Of a stretch of DNA of 64,000 nt, positions 24,441 through 33,013 are shown piece by piece (position 1 is the first letter of the stretch; each line of letters begins with the position of its first letter). The stretch is taken from NCBI RefSeq assembly GCF_002646595.1, contig NZ_PDUD01000032.1, positions 124,001-188,000 on the forward strand, read 5' to 3'. The notes under the pieces were generated by a model. That model saw nothing but the letters and a program-made list of their open reading frames with translations. It did not search any database and was not told where the DNA came from. The DNA comes from Flavilitoribacter nigricans DSM 23189 = NBRC 102662. GTDB lineage: Bacteria > Bacteroidota > Bacteroidia > Chitinophagales > Saprospiraceae. A program made the translations under genes and the position numbers.

Positions 24441-27431
24441 ATGAAACTTAACTTCGACATGCTAACCAAAGGTTTGCTCTTTGTGGGGATACTGCTGATG
24501 AGCCAGACCCTGTTGGCGCAGCGCGATATCAGCGGCCAGATCACGGACGCCGAAACGGGCGAACCGCTGATCGGAGCAAATATTCTGATTGTTGGTACCA
24601 GTACGGGTACCATAACCGATTTTGACGGCAATTATGCCATGACCCTGCCGGAAGGTACTACCGATCTGGAGGTCAGCTATACCGGCTATGCTTCCAAGCG
24701 CGTAACCGTGGGTTCGGAATCCGTGTTGAACATTCAACTCTCAGCCGGTGAGGTACTGGATGAGGTAGTAGTGATCGGCTACGGTTCGGTAAAAAAAGAC
24801 GACGCGACCGGTTCGGTGAACGCTATTTCCGATGAAGATTTTAACAAAGGGGTCATTGTTTCTCCCGATCAGTTGATCACCGGTAAAGTGGCCGGGGTTC
24901 AGGTGAGTAAGAACAGTGGCGAGCCCGGGGGCGGTACTTCCATCCGCATTCGCGGGGGTACCTCCATCAATGCCGGTAACGAACCGCTGTTCGTGATCGA
25001 CGGAGTGCCCATCGACAACAACGGCAACCCGGGTACCCGTAACCCGCTCAACTTCATCAACCCGAACGACATTGCTACGTTCACCGTACTGAAAGACGCT
25101 TCCGCAACGGCTATTTACGGATCTCGCGGTGCGAACGGGGTGATCATCATTACCACCAAAAGAGGCAAAGCCGGCAGCCCTAGCCGACTCACTTACGATG
25201 GTTCTTATACCACTTCCAATATTATTGATGATCTGCCGATCCTTTCTACAGAAGCCTTCCGCAACCTGGTAACTTTTGTCGCTCCGGAGCGTCTGGAACG
25301 CCTGGGGTCGGCGAGTACCAACTGGTTCGATGAAGTAACCCGCCCCGCTACCGGTCAGAATCACAACCTGAGCTTTACCGGTGGTGCGGAGAATATCGGT
25401 TACCGCGTATCCGTCGGTTACCAGGGACTGGAAGGGGTGATCAAGACTTCCAAAACGGAACGGACCACCATCGGTCTGAATTACAACCACTCGCTGCTGG
25501 ATGAAACCCTTAATATCAATATCAACCTGAAAGGTGCCTTCACCAAAGATCGCTTCGATCAGGGACTGGGTGCTTCCTGGTATTTCGATCCGACCCAGCC
25601 GGTGTACGATCCGTCCAATACGGCTTTCGGCGGGTTCTTTGAATATGGTGTTGGTCTGGCGCCCCGGAACCCCGTTTCCGGGATCGAGCAGATCGACGCG
25701 ACGGGCAGAAGCTTCCGTACGCTGGGTAACATCGAGTTCGAATATAAGATGGATGAACTGATCCAGGGCCTGAGCGCCAAGCTGAACCTGGGTTACGATG
25801 CGAATAATGGCCGGGCGGCGACCTTCACCCCGACGACCTACCGCAACAAACTGGTCAGTGACCGCGACGGTGAGATCTACATGGAAAACTTCACCCGTAC
25901 GAGTTCTCTGCTGGATGCCTACCTGAATTACAAGCGTAGTTTCGGTGTGCACGATCTGGATATCACGGCGGGTTATTCTTACCAGGATTTTGATGCGGAG
26001 TTCCCGCAATTCCTGGCTTACGATCTGTCCAACGACATCTTCGGAACCAACAGTACCAATCCAGCTTCAGAATTCGAAGCTTCCAACTTTGTGGTACAGA
26101 ACCGCCTGATCTCCTTCTTCGGTCGGATCAACTACGGCATCAACAGCAAATACCTGTTTACGGCTACGCTGCGGAGAGACGGTTCTACCCGTTTTGGTCC
26201 GGAAAACCGCTGGGGGCTTTTCCCATCGGCTGCATTTGCCTGGCGGATCCTGGAGGAAGATTTTGCCGACGGCCTGCGCGGCGTATTTTCCGATCTTAAA
26301 CTACGCGTTGGTTACGGTATCACCGGTAACCAGGAGATCGGGGACTTCAACTACCTGCCGCGCTACTCCCTGAGTGACGCTCAGGCGCGCTACCTGTTCG
26401 GCAACCAGTACATTACCACGGTACGCCCCGACGCGTACGATGCCGGTCTGAAATGGGAGGAAACCGCTTCGCTGAACGTTGGTCTGGACTTTGGTTTCGG
26501 CAACGGCCGTTTCAGCGGTATTCTGGATTACTACAACAAGCGGACCAACGATCTGCTGTTTACGGTTAACGTTCCGGCGGGTACGAACCTGTCCGACCGC
26601 GTACTGACCAATATCGGTGAAGTAGAGAACGAAGGAGTGGAACTGACCCTGAACGCCATTGCTGTGGATTCCCGGGATTTCAAATGGGACCTCAGTGGTA
26701 ACATCGCTTACAACCGCAACCAGATCCTGGCCATCGATCAGACCAGCGATGCGGGTATCCTGACCGGTGGTATCGCCGGTGGTGTGGGCAACAACGTACA
26801 GATCCTGCGCGTAGGCCAGCCGGCTTATTCCTTCTTCCTGTTCGAACACAAACTGGATGCGAACGGCCTGCCGCTGGTAGACGGTATCGATCACAATGAC
26901 GACGGTACGATCAACCTGGCGGACATCTACGAAGATACTAACGGCGACGGTATGGTAAATGATCTGGACAAACGTCCGATCGAGAAACCCGCACCGGATT
27001 TCATCTTCGGTCTGACCTCGGCTATGTCCTACAAAGGATTTGACCTGAGCTTTACCCTGCGGGGAAGCCTCGGCAACTATGTGTATAACAACAGCTCTTC
27101 CGACGGCGGTTACCTCAACCGGGTGAACGAGCGCGGAGATATCTTCCTGAACAACGTTCACGAATCGGCACTGGTGACCCGCTTCAACGGGCCGCAGTAC
27201 TTCTCGGATTACTACCTGGAAGACGGTTCTTTCCTGCGCCTGGACAACATTACACTGGGCTACAATTTCAATAACCTGGGCGGACGGACCAACCTGCGGG
27301 TATACGCTACGGCGAACAACCTGTTCCTGTTGACCAACTATACCGGCCTCGATCCGGAAGTAGGCGGTATTGACAACAATCCGTATCCCCGCTCCCGTTC
27401 CCTGGTGTTCGGTCTGACCCTGGGACTTTAA
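24441..27431 (+). CDS. SusC-family TonB-dependent outer-membrane transporter
   Basis: A 996-residue outer-membrane protein without an STN domain. Signal peptide ends LLAQRD; the carboxypeptidase-like domain (GQITDAETGEPLIGANI) covers about residues 25-105; the plug begins at EVVVIGYGSVKKDDATGSV; the barrel follows with a Ca-loop-like DHNDDGTINLADIYEDTNGD insertion near residue 815, also found in the first SusC. It pairs with the SusD gene that starts 37 bases downstream. The close match in barrel and plug to the upstream SusC indicates tandem duplication, with the upstream copy having the signalling domain. Confidence 0.96.
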   Translation: MKLNFDMLTKGLLFVGILLMSQTLLAQRDISGQITDAETGEPLIGANILIVGTSTGTITDFDGNYAMTLPEGTTDLEVSYTGYASKRVTVGSESVLNIQLSAGEVLDEVVVIGYGSVKKDDATGSVNAISDEDFNKGVIVSPDQLITGKVAGVQVSKNSGEPGGGTSIRIRGGTSINAGNEPLFVIDGVPIDNNGNPGTRNPLNFINPNDIATFTVLKDASATAIYGSRGANGVIIITTKRGKAGSPSRLTYDGSYTTSNIIDDLPILSTEAFRNLVTFVAPERLERLGSASTNWFDEVTRPATGQNHNLSFTGGAENIGYRVSVGYQGLEGVIKTSKTERTTIGLNYNHSLLDETLNININLKGAFTKDRFDQGLGASWYFDPTQPVYDPSNTAFGGFFEYGVGLAPRNPVSGIEQIDATGRSFRTLGNIEFEYKMDELIQGLSAKLNLGYDANNGRAATFTPTTYRNKLVSDRDGEIYMENFTRTSSLLDAYLNYKRSFGVHDLDITAGYSYQDFDAEFPQFLAYDLSNDIFGTNSTNPASEFEASNFVVQNRLISFFGRINYGINSKYLFTATLRRDGSTRFGPENRWGLFPSAAFAWRILEEDFADGLRGVFSDLKLRVGYGITGNQEIGDFNYLPRYSLSDAQARYLFGNQYITTVRPDAYDAGLKWEETASLNVGLDFGFGNGRFSGILDYYNKRTNDLLFTVNVPAGTNLSDRVLTNIGEVENEGVELTLNAIAVDSRDFKWDLSGNIAYNRNQILAIDQTSDAGILTGGIAGGVGNNVQILRVGQPAYSFFLFEHKLDANGLPLVDGIDHNDDGTINLADIYEDTNGDGMVNDLDKRPIEKPAPDFIFGLTSAMSYKGFDLSFTLRGSLGNYVYNNSSSDGGYLNRVNERGDIFLNNVHESALVTRFNGPQYFSDYYLEDGSFLRLDNITLGYNFNNLGGRTNLRVYATANNLFLLTNYTGLDPEVGGIDNNPYPRSRSLVFGLTLGL

Positions 27432-27467
27432 TGAACATTATTAAACTGAATGTTAAAAGATTTTGCA

Positions 27468-29042
27468 ATGAATAAGCTATTTAAATACGGTATGGTCCTG
27501 GCGCTTTTTGCGGCAACGGCTTGTACCGACCTTGATCTTTCACCAAAAAGTACCACAACGGCGGATGTCCTGTTCCAGGATGAATCCGCATACCGGGCTT
27601 TCCTGGCCCGCGTTTACTCCGGTCTGGCGGTAACCGGACAGGCCGGTCCTGCCGGTGCGGCGGATATTTCCAGTCTCGACGAAGGTTTCTCCAACTACCT
27701 GCGTCAGTACTGGCAATTCCAGGAGCTCACCACGGATGAAGCCGTGATCGCCTGGGGCGATGAGGGGCTGGGCGACCTGCACAACCACAACTGGACAGAC
27801 GCCAACCAATTCGTTCGCGCCATTTACTACCGCATTTTCTTCCAGGTATCTATGGCCAACGAGTTCCTGCGCGAAACCACGGAGGAAAAACTGGATAGCC
27901 GCGGTGTCAGCGATGCTACCCGGGGCGATATTCAGGCCTACCGGGCGGAAGCTCGTTTCCTGCGGGCTCTGAGCTACTGGCACGGCATCGACCTGCTGGG
28001 TAATATTCCGTTCTACACGGAAGAGCAGGCCATCGGCTCCGACGCTCCCCGCCAGGCAACCCGCGAGGAAGTCTTCAACTTCCTGGATAGCGAACTGCAG
28101 GCCATCGAAAGCGATATTGTCGCAGCCGGCCAGAATGAATACGGCCGTGCCGACCGCGCTGCCCTCTGGATGCTGCAGGCGAAACTGTACCTCAACGCCG
28201 AAGTATATACCGGTACGGACCGCTACTCCGATGCGGTAGCTGCTACCAAAAAAGTGATCGATTCCGGCATCTACAGCCTGGAAGAAGATTACGATAACCT
28301 GTTCCTGACCGATAATGACAGCTCTCCCGAACTGATCTTTGCCATTCCTTTCGACGGAGAAAGCACCCAGACCTGGGGCGGTATGACCTACCTCATCCAC
28401 GCACCCGTGGGCGGTAGCATGGATCCGGTGGATTACGGCATCAACGGCGGCTGGTTCGGTCTGCGTACCACCAGCGCTCTGGTCGACCTGTTCCCATCCG
28501 AGAGCGATGACATCGATGATCGGGCCAATTTCTACACCGACGGACAAACCAAAGAGATCAACTCTATCAGCAACTTTGCCGACGGCTACGCTATCGTTAA
28601 GTTCCAGAACGTCTCTTCCGAAGGTGAGCCGGGCTCTGACCTGGACCACGGTGACGCGGACTTTCCGATGTTCCGTCTGGGAGATGCCTATCTGATGTAC
28701 GCCGAAGCGGTACTGAGAGGTGGCTCCGGTGGTGATCTGGCTACGGCCGTCGGATACATCAACGAGCTGCGCCAGCGCGCTTACGGTGACAATACCGGAA
28801 ACATCGCCCAGGCCGACCTGGATCTGGATTTCATCCTCGACGAGCGGGCCCGCGAACTCTACTGGGAAGCGCACCGCCGGACGGACCTGATCCGCTTCAA
28901 CCAGTTTACCGAAAACGGTGTCTGGCCCTGGAAAGGCAACGTAAAGGAAGGCCGTACGACCGAAGCTTTCCGCAACCTTTTGCCGATCCCGGCATCTGAG
29001 ATCCTGGCCAATCCGAACCTCAGCCAGAATCAGGGATATTAA
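27468..29042 (+). CDS. SusD-family nutrient-binding surface lipoprotein
   Basis: A 524-residue lipoprotein. The ATG at 27468 gives a lipoprotein signal with acceptor C19 (LFAATAC); an upstream in-frame ATG at 27450 is less likely. The SusD/RagB fold is evident from the N-terminal TPR-like helices (YRAEARFLRALSYWHGIDLLGNIP is the family hallmark), the central region around DDRANFYTDG, and the C-terminal ILDERARELYWEAHRRTDLIRF and LLPIPASEILANPNLSQNQGY motifs. It caps the SusC barrel at the cell surface and binds glycan. The genome context (amylase, SusE/F-like protein) points to starch-type oligosaccharides. Confidence 0.96.
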   Translation: MNKLFKYGMVLALFAATACTDLDLSPKSTTTADVLFQDESAYRAFLARVYSGLAVTGQAGPAGAADISSLDEGFSNYLRQYWQFQELTTDEAVIAWGDEGLGDLHNHNWTDANQFVRAIYYRIFFQVSMANEFLRETTEEKLDSRGVSDATRGDIQAYRAEARFLRALSYWHGIDLLGNIPFYTEEQAIGSDAPRQATREEVFNFLDSELQAIESDIVAAGQNEYGRADRAALWMLQAKLYLNAEVYTGTDRYSDAVAATKKVIDSGIYSLEEDYDNLFLTDNDSSPELIFAIPFDGESTQTWGGMTYLIHAPVGGSMDPVDYGINGGWFGLRTTSALVDLFPSESDDIDDRANFYTDGQTKEINSISNFADGYAIVKFQNVSSEGEPGSDLDHGDADFPMFRLGDAYLMYAEAVLRGGSGGDLATAVGYINELRQRAYGDNTGNIAQADLDLDFILDERARELYWEAHRRTDLIRFNQFTENGVWPWKGNVKEGRTTEAFRNLLPIPASEILANPNLSQNQGY

Positions 29043-29051
29043 ATCCGGCTC

Positions 29052-29083
29052 AGACTTTCCGGGTTTTGAGATCTGGAAAGTCT
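29052..29083 (+). other. Hairpin between susD and the SusE/F-like gene
   Basis: AGACTTTCC (29052-29060) pairs with GGAAAGTCT (29075-29083). It is not followed by a T-run, so transcription may continue into the next gene at reduced level, as commonly seen between susD and susE. Confidence 0.45.
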
Positions 29084-29140
29084 AAACCACGAAAAATATT
29101 AAAAATCAGTGCCGCTCCGGCGGCATAAACCAATAAGATC

Positions 29141-30985
29141 ATGCAATTTAGATATAGCTTTTTATGGGTTGTGATCGGTCTGCTGACCTTTACAGCTTGT
29201 GAAAAAATGGAGGTGGATCAACTGGCCCTGACGGATTTTCCTCCGGGCCTGCTGGAGATCAGCCCGGCTGATAATGGCAAAGTCGTTATCGGCGATTTCG
29301 ATGTAAAAGTAATTTTTGTAGACGGTACAACTTCTCCGTTGGCTAATGCGGAAGTAGCTCTGATGAACGCCGACGGTACCGAACTGGCGGCGGCTTCCAA
29401 ATCGCTGAACGGTGTGCGGGATTCCATCGTGATCGAAGGCTCAACCTTCGGTGCGGCCGATCTCGGAGTGGGTACCTATTCTCTGAGCATTAAGGTGACA
29501 GACTCTAAAGGACAGGTACAGGAAAAGAACACCACCTTTGAGATCTCGCTGCTGCCTTTCCCGGCCAATTACAATGAAATGTATATCGCCGGTGCGTTCA
29601 ACGGCTGGGGTGCCGATGCACTGACCCTGGTGGCGCCCAACACCTGGGAGATCAAGGAGATCGACCTGATGGGCGGTGCTTTCAAACTGAAGAACTGTGT
29701 GGACTGGTGCGACCAGGACTGGGGCGGTGACGCCAGTTGTAACGGTATTCTGGAGAATACTACCGGCGGTGGCCCCGATAATACCTGTGCCGGTAACGGC
29801 CTGGTGAACGTCCGTTTCAACGACCAGACCCTGCGGTATACTATTGAACCGGCAGTGCTGTTCGCTAAAAACGTGGCGGAACTCTATCTGCTGGGTACCT
29901 TCAATACCTTCCAGGGCTCGGACTACCAGTTCAGCCTGGTGGATGACAATACCTGGGTACTGAATGAAGTACTGCTGGAAAACGGCGCTCAGTTCAAATT
30001 TGCCGAAATGCCGGATTTTAACGGCAAAAATTACGGTGATGCCGAAGGGGATGGAATCGCCGAATTGTACGGACCTAATATCACCTTCGCCGAGCAGGAT
30101 GCCTTCTATGACATCACCTTCAATGACAAAACGCTGGAATACAGCATCACCTTTGTACGCTTTCCTTCTATCGGGATCATCGGTTCGGCCACGCCCGGCG
30201 GCTGGGACAGCGATACCGATATGATGGACAACGGCGACGGTACCTTCAGTCTCAATATCGAGTTGATCGACGGCGAAGCCAAATTCCGCGCTAACGACAG
30301 CTGGGATACCAACTGGGGAGGAGGAGATTTTCCGACCGGCGTAGGTACCCTGGACGGTCCGAATATCCCGGTAACTGCCGGTAAATACGATGTGACTTTC
30401 AATCCGGAAACGGGAGCCTACTCCTTTGAGCTGGACGAAGGATTTGAGAGCGTAGGAATCATCGGCTCGGCTACCCCCAATGGCTGGGATAGTGATATCG
30501 ATATGACCGACAACGGCGACGGTACCTACACCCTCCTGATCGGGTTGAATGATGGCGAGGTGAAATTCCGGGCGGATAACGACTGGGTGGTCAACTGGGG
30601 TAGTTTTAATTTCCCAACGGGAACCGGTGCGATCAACGGAGATAATATTCCGGTTACCGCTGGTCTGTATTTCGTAACGTTTGATTCCAATACCGGTGCC
30701 TATAATTTTGCCGAGGCTTCGGTCGGGATCATCGGCTCGGCTACCCCCGGCGGCTGGGATAGCGATACCGATATGACCTATGAAGGCAGCGGTATTGTTA
30801 CCGTTACCATGGATCTGGTAGACGGAGAAGCGAAGTTCCGGGCCAACGATGCCTGGGACCTCAACTGGGGCGCCGGTGACTTCCCTACGGGTGTCGGTGC
30901 TTTGAACGGACCCAATATTCCCGTAGCAGCGGGTAATTATACCATCAAATTCAATGTGAATACCGGAGCGTATTCTTTTGAATAA
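29141..30985 (+). CDS. SusE/SusF-like surface lipoprotein with five tandem starch-binding-like domains
   Basis: A 614-residue lipoprotein (acceptor C20 in LLTFTAC). The first ~140 residues form a SusE-type immunoglobulin-like domain. Five ~90-residue beta domains follow: two divergent ones (starting MYIAGAFNGWG and LYLLGTFNTFQ) and three nearly identical ones (each beginning VGIIGSATPxGWDSD and containing KFRAN..W..NWG). Conserved Trp residues in the repeats suit carbohydrate stacking, as in the starch-binding domains of SusE and SusF. It lies last in the sus operon, before a terminator, and probably holds starch at the cell surface. The repeated C-terminal domains are longer than in the three-domain Bacteroides proteins. 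Confidence 0.88.
   Translation: MQFRYSFLWVVIGLLTFTACEKMEVDQLALTDFPPGLLEISPADNGKVVIGDFDVKVIFVDGTTSPLANAEVALMNADGTELAAASKSLNGVRDSIVIEGSTFGAADLGVGTYSLSIKVTDSKGQVQEKNTTFEISLLPFPANYNEMYIAGAFNGWGADALTLVAPNTWEIKEIDLMGGAFKLKNCVDWCDQDWGGDASCNGILENTTGGGPDNTCAGNGLVNVRFNDQTLRYTIEPAVLFAKNVAELYLLGTFNTFQGSDYQFSLVDDNTWVLNEVLLENGAQFKFAEMPDFNGKNYGDAEGDGIAELYGPNITFAEQDAFYDITFNDKTLEYSITFVRFPSIGIIGSATPGGWDSDTDMMDNGDGTFSLNIELIDGEAKFRANDSWDTNWGGGDFPTGVGTLDGPNIPVTAGKYDVTFNPETGAYSFELDEGFESVGIIGSATPNGWDSDIDMTDNGDGTYTLLIGLNDGEVKFRADNDWVVNWGSFNFPTGTGAINGDNIPVTAGLYFVTFDSNTGAYNFAEASVGIIGSATPGGWDSDTDMTYEGSGIVTVTMDLVDGEAKFRANDAWDLNWGAGDFPTGVGALNGPNIPVAAGNYTIKFNVNTGAYSFE
30167..30985 (+). repeat. Three tandem in-frame repeats within the SusE/F-like gene
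   Basis: Units start at 30167, 30449 and 30719 (282, 270 and 267 bases). They encode 88-94-residue domains with the shared opening VGIIGSATP and closing NTGAYxF. Similarity is visible at the DNA level, especially between units 1 and 3, indicating recent internal duplication. Confidence 0.85.
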
Positions 30986-31012
30986 CATTTGTGCCTTGAC
31001 ACAATTCTACGG

Positions 31013-31040
31013 ACGGGCAGCTTTTGGCTGCCCGTTTTCG
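31013..31040 (+). terminator. Intrinsic terminator of the sus operon
   Basis: A 9-bp stem (ACGGGCAGC, 31013-31021, with GCTGCCCGT, 31027-31035) with a five-base loop and TTTTCG tail lies 27 bases after the SusE/F-like stop codon. Confidence 0.85.
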
Positions 31041-31156
31041 TAATACCGACTTCGTAACACCGACTTTGTAACACCGACTTCCAGTCGGTGGAACCACCAA
31101 CCGGAAGTCGGCCATTGCAAAGTCAATAAACTGCCGACTGGGAAGTCGGCCTTATG
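31041..31156. repeat. Tandem 14-bp repeat plus palindromes
   Basis: TAAYACCGACTT occurs at 31041, 31055 and 31069 (14-base period), followed by an ACCGACT/AGTCGGT hairpin (31073-31079 with 31083-31089) and further inverted copies of the CCGACT core (around 31106 and 31134-31150). It fills the gap between the sus terminator and the next gene. Confidence 0.6.
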
Positions 31157-31164
31157 TTCCAAGC

Positions 31165-32910
31165 ATGAAAAACAATGCAGCATTCCGGGTTGGTTTAATG
31201 CTTTTGTTCATTTCCGGCGTTTGTTCCGTTCGGGCTCAGTTCGAAGACCGGACGGCGGTGGCTGGTATCGGCAATACCGGACAACACCGTGGGATATCCA
31301 TCATTGATTTCGATCAGGATGGCTGGGAGGACCTGTACTTTACCCGCCTGGATGGAGCCAATTTGCTGTATCGCAACGAAGGCAACGGTACCTTCACGGA
31401 GATAGCGGCGGCGGCCGGAATAGCTTACGCCGGCGCCAGCGGTACTGCGGTCTGGGGGGATCTGGACAACGACAACTGGCCGGACCTGGTACTGGCCAAC
31501 CGACGGGAACCGAGCCGGATATATCGCAACAACGGCGACGGCACTTTCACGGATATTACGGCCGGCAGTGGGGTGGTGGTGAATGCACAGGTCATGTCCG
31601 TAAGTCTGGCGGACGTGGACAGCGACGGCCACCTGGATCTGTACTTCGCCAATCTCGGAGAGCAGAATGCATTTTATCTCAACAACGGTGACGGCACCTT
31701 TGCGGATTATACATACGCTTCCGGCGCTCTGGATGAGGGAATTGCCATGGGCACTGTTTTTTTCGATTACGATCGCGACGGTGATCCCGATCTTTATTTG
31801 ACCCACGACGCCAACCAGCCGAATATTCTGTATCAGAATGTCGGTGGTGGTCATTTTGTGGATGTTTCCCGGGCTTCCGGGCTCGATCTGGCGGCACAGG
31901 GCATGGGCGTGGATGTAGCCGATATTGACGGTGACGGCTGGCTGGATGTTTACGTTACCAACCTCTACGAAAATATACTCTTCCGCAATCGCGGCGATGG
32001 TACCTTTGAGAATATTGCCGCCCGGGCCGGAGTGACCGACCGGGGTATGGGCTGGGGCACGCTTTTTCTGGATTATGATAATGACAGCCGCCCGGATCTT
32101 TACGTCGCCAACGAAACTAATTTCGGAGTAGCATATCAGTTTTACGACAACATCCTGTACCGAAATGTAGATGGCAGTATCTTCGAAACGGTTAGTGATC
32201 AGAATGCGGTGAAAAGTCCATTCGGAGGCTACGGCGTAGCCGGCGCGGATCTGGATCAGAACGGGCAGGTAGACCTGGTGATCGCTAATTCCGGACAGGA
32301 TGGCAACCAGCTCTTACTCAATTTTCAACCGAATGATCACCACTGGACGACCATTCGCCTGCGCGGTACCCGGAGCAACCGTTCCGCTATTGGCGCCCGT
32401 GTACAGGTGGAAAGCGGTGATCTGGTGCTGGTCGATGAAGTAATTGCCGGATCGGGTTTTTCCGGCCAAAACAGCCTGTATCTGCATTTTGGCCTCGGTG
32501 ATCGCAATCGGATCGACCGATTGACTATATCCTGGCCCGGGGGGGAGGAAGAGATATTTGAGGACCTTCCCGCGGATCAGTTGCTAACTTTCGTGGAAAC
32601 CGTCGGTATCACCGCCGGCCGGGAATTACCATTATCTTCCGGACTGGAAGCGAAGGTCAGTCCGAATCCTTCGAATGGGCTATTTTCTTTGCAACTAAAA
32701 CTGCCGGCATCCGTAAAAAACTATCAGCTTAGTATTTTCAACACTTATGGACAACTTATGTACCGTGATCAGGAGCCCGTATTATCGAAACAAGTGATTA
32801 CCAGGACGCTAAATGTAAAGGATAAGCTTGTCCCCGGAATATACTATCTACAGTTGATCTCCGGGCGGCAATCCCGCACGCTAAAGATCCTGTTCCAGCA
32901 TGAGGAGTGA
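31165..32910 (+). CDS. Secreted FG-GAP/VCBS repeat protein with ASPIC/UnbV domain and T9SS sorting domain (CRTAC1-like)
   Basis: A 581-residue exported protein. After a signal peptide (ends VRAQFED) come about seven Ca-binding-type repeats of the pattern DxDxDGxxDLYxxN (for example DFDQDGWEDLYFT, DIDGDGWLDVYVTN), building a beta-propeller over residues ~45-380. An ASPIC/UnbV domain follows (~390-480, including SAIGARVQV and the ISWPGG motif), then a type A T9SS sorting domain (VSPNPSNGLFSLQL to the end). It is probably secreted or surface-attached. CRTAC1-type proteins have no agreed enzymatic role; adhesion or glycan binding is possible. It follows the sus locus but is separated from it by a terminator. 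Confidence 0.9.
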   Translation: MKNNAAFRVGLMLLFISGVCSVRAQFEDRTAVAGIGNTGQHRGISIIDFDQDGWEDLYFTRLDGANLLYRNEGNGTFTEIAAAAGIAYAGASGTAVWGDLDNDNWPDLVLANRREPSRIYRNNGDGTFTDITAGSGVVVNAQVMSVSLADVDSDGHLDLYFANLGEQNAFYLNNGDGTFADYTYASGALDEGIAMGTVFFDYDRDGDPDLYLTHDANQPNILYQNVGGGHFVDVSRASGLDLAAQGMGVDVADIDGDGWLDVYVTNLYENILFRNRGDGTFENIAARAGVTDRGMGWGTLFLDYDNDSRPDLYVANETNFGVAYQFYDNILYRNVDGSIFETVSDQNAVKSPFGGYGVAGADLDQNGQVDLVIANSGQDGNQLLLNFQPNDHHWTTIRLRGTRSNRSAIGARVQVESGDLVLVDEVIAGSGFSGQNSLYLHFGLGDRNRIDRLTISWPGGEEEIFEDLPADQLLTFVETVGITAGRELPLSSGLEAKVSPNPSNGLFSLQLKLPASVKNYQLSIFNTYGQLMYRDQEPVLSKQVITRTLNVKDKLVPGIYYLQLISGRQSRTLKILFQHEE

Positions 32911-32983
32911 TTTTATAAGCTGTTCCGGCAAGTTTTGGAACAAACAGTCGGAGCTTTCTGGAAAATGTCTTTACTTTGAGAAC

Positions 32984-33013
32984 ATGGAGCGTCAAAACGT
33001 GATCAAATCTTGA
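32984..33013 (+). other. Nine-codon open frame overlapping the kinase start
   Basis: ATG at 32984 opens MERQNVIKS and its TGA (33011-33013) overlaps the TTG start of the histidine kinase at 33010. Such an overlap could couple translation; it could also be chance. Confidence 0.25.

Noticed and set aside
24741-26009. A 422-codon open frame on the minus strand inside the second susC gene
   Set aside because: It is an antisense shadow of a strongly conserved transporter gene; its translation lacks any domain pattern. The same holds for long minus-strand frames at 27540-28874, 29441-30988 and 42679-43839.
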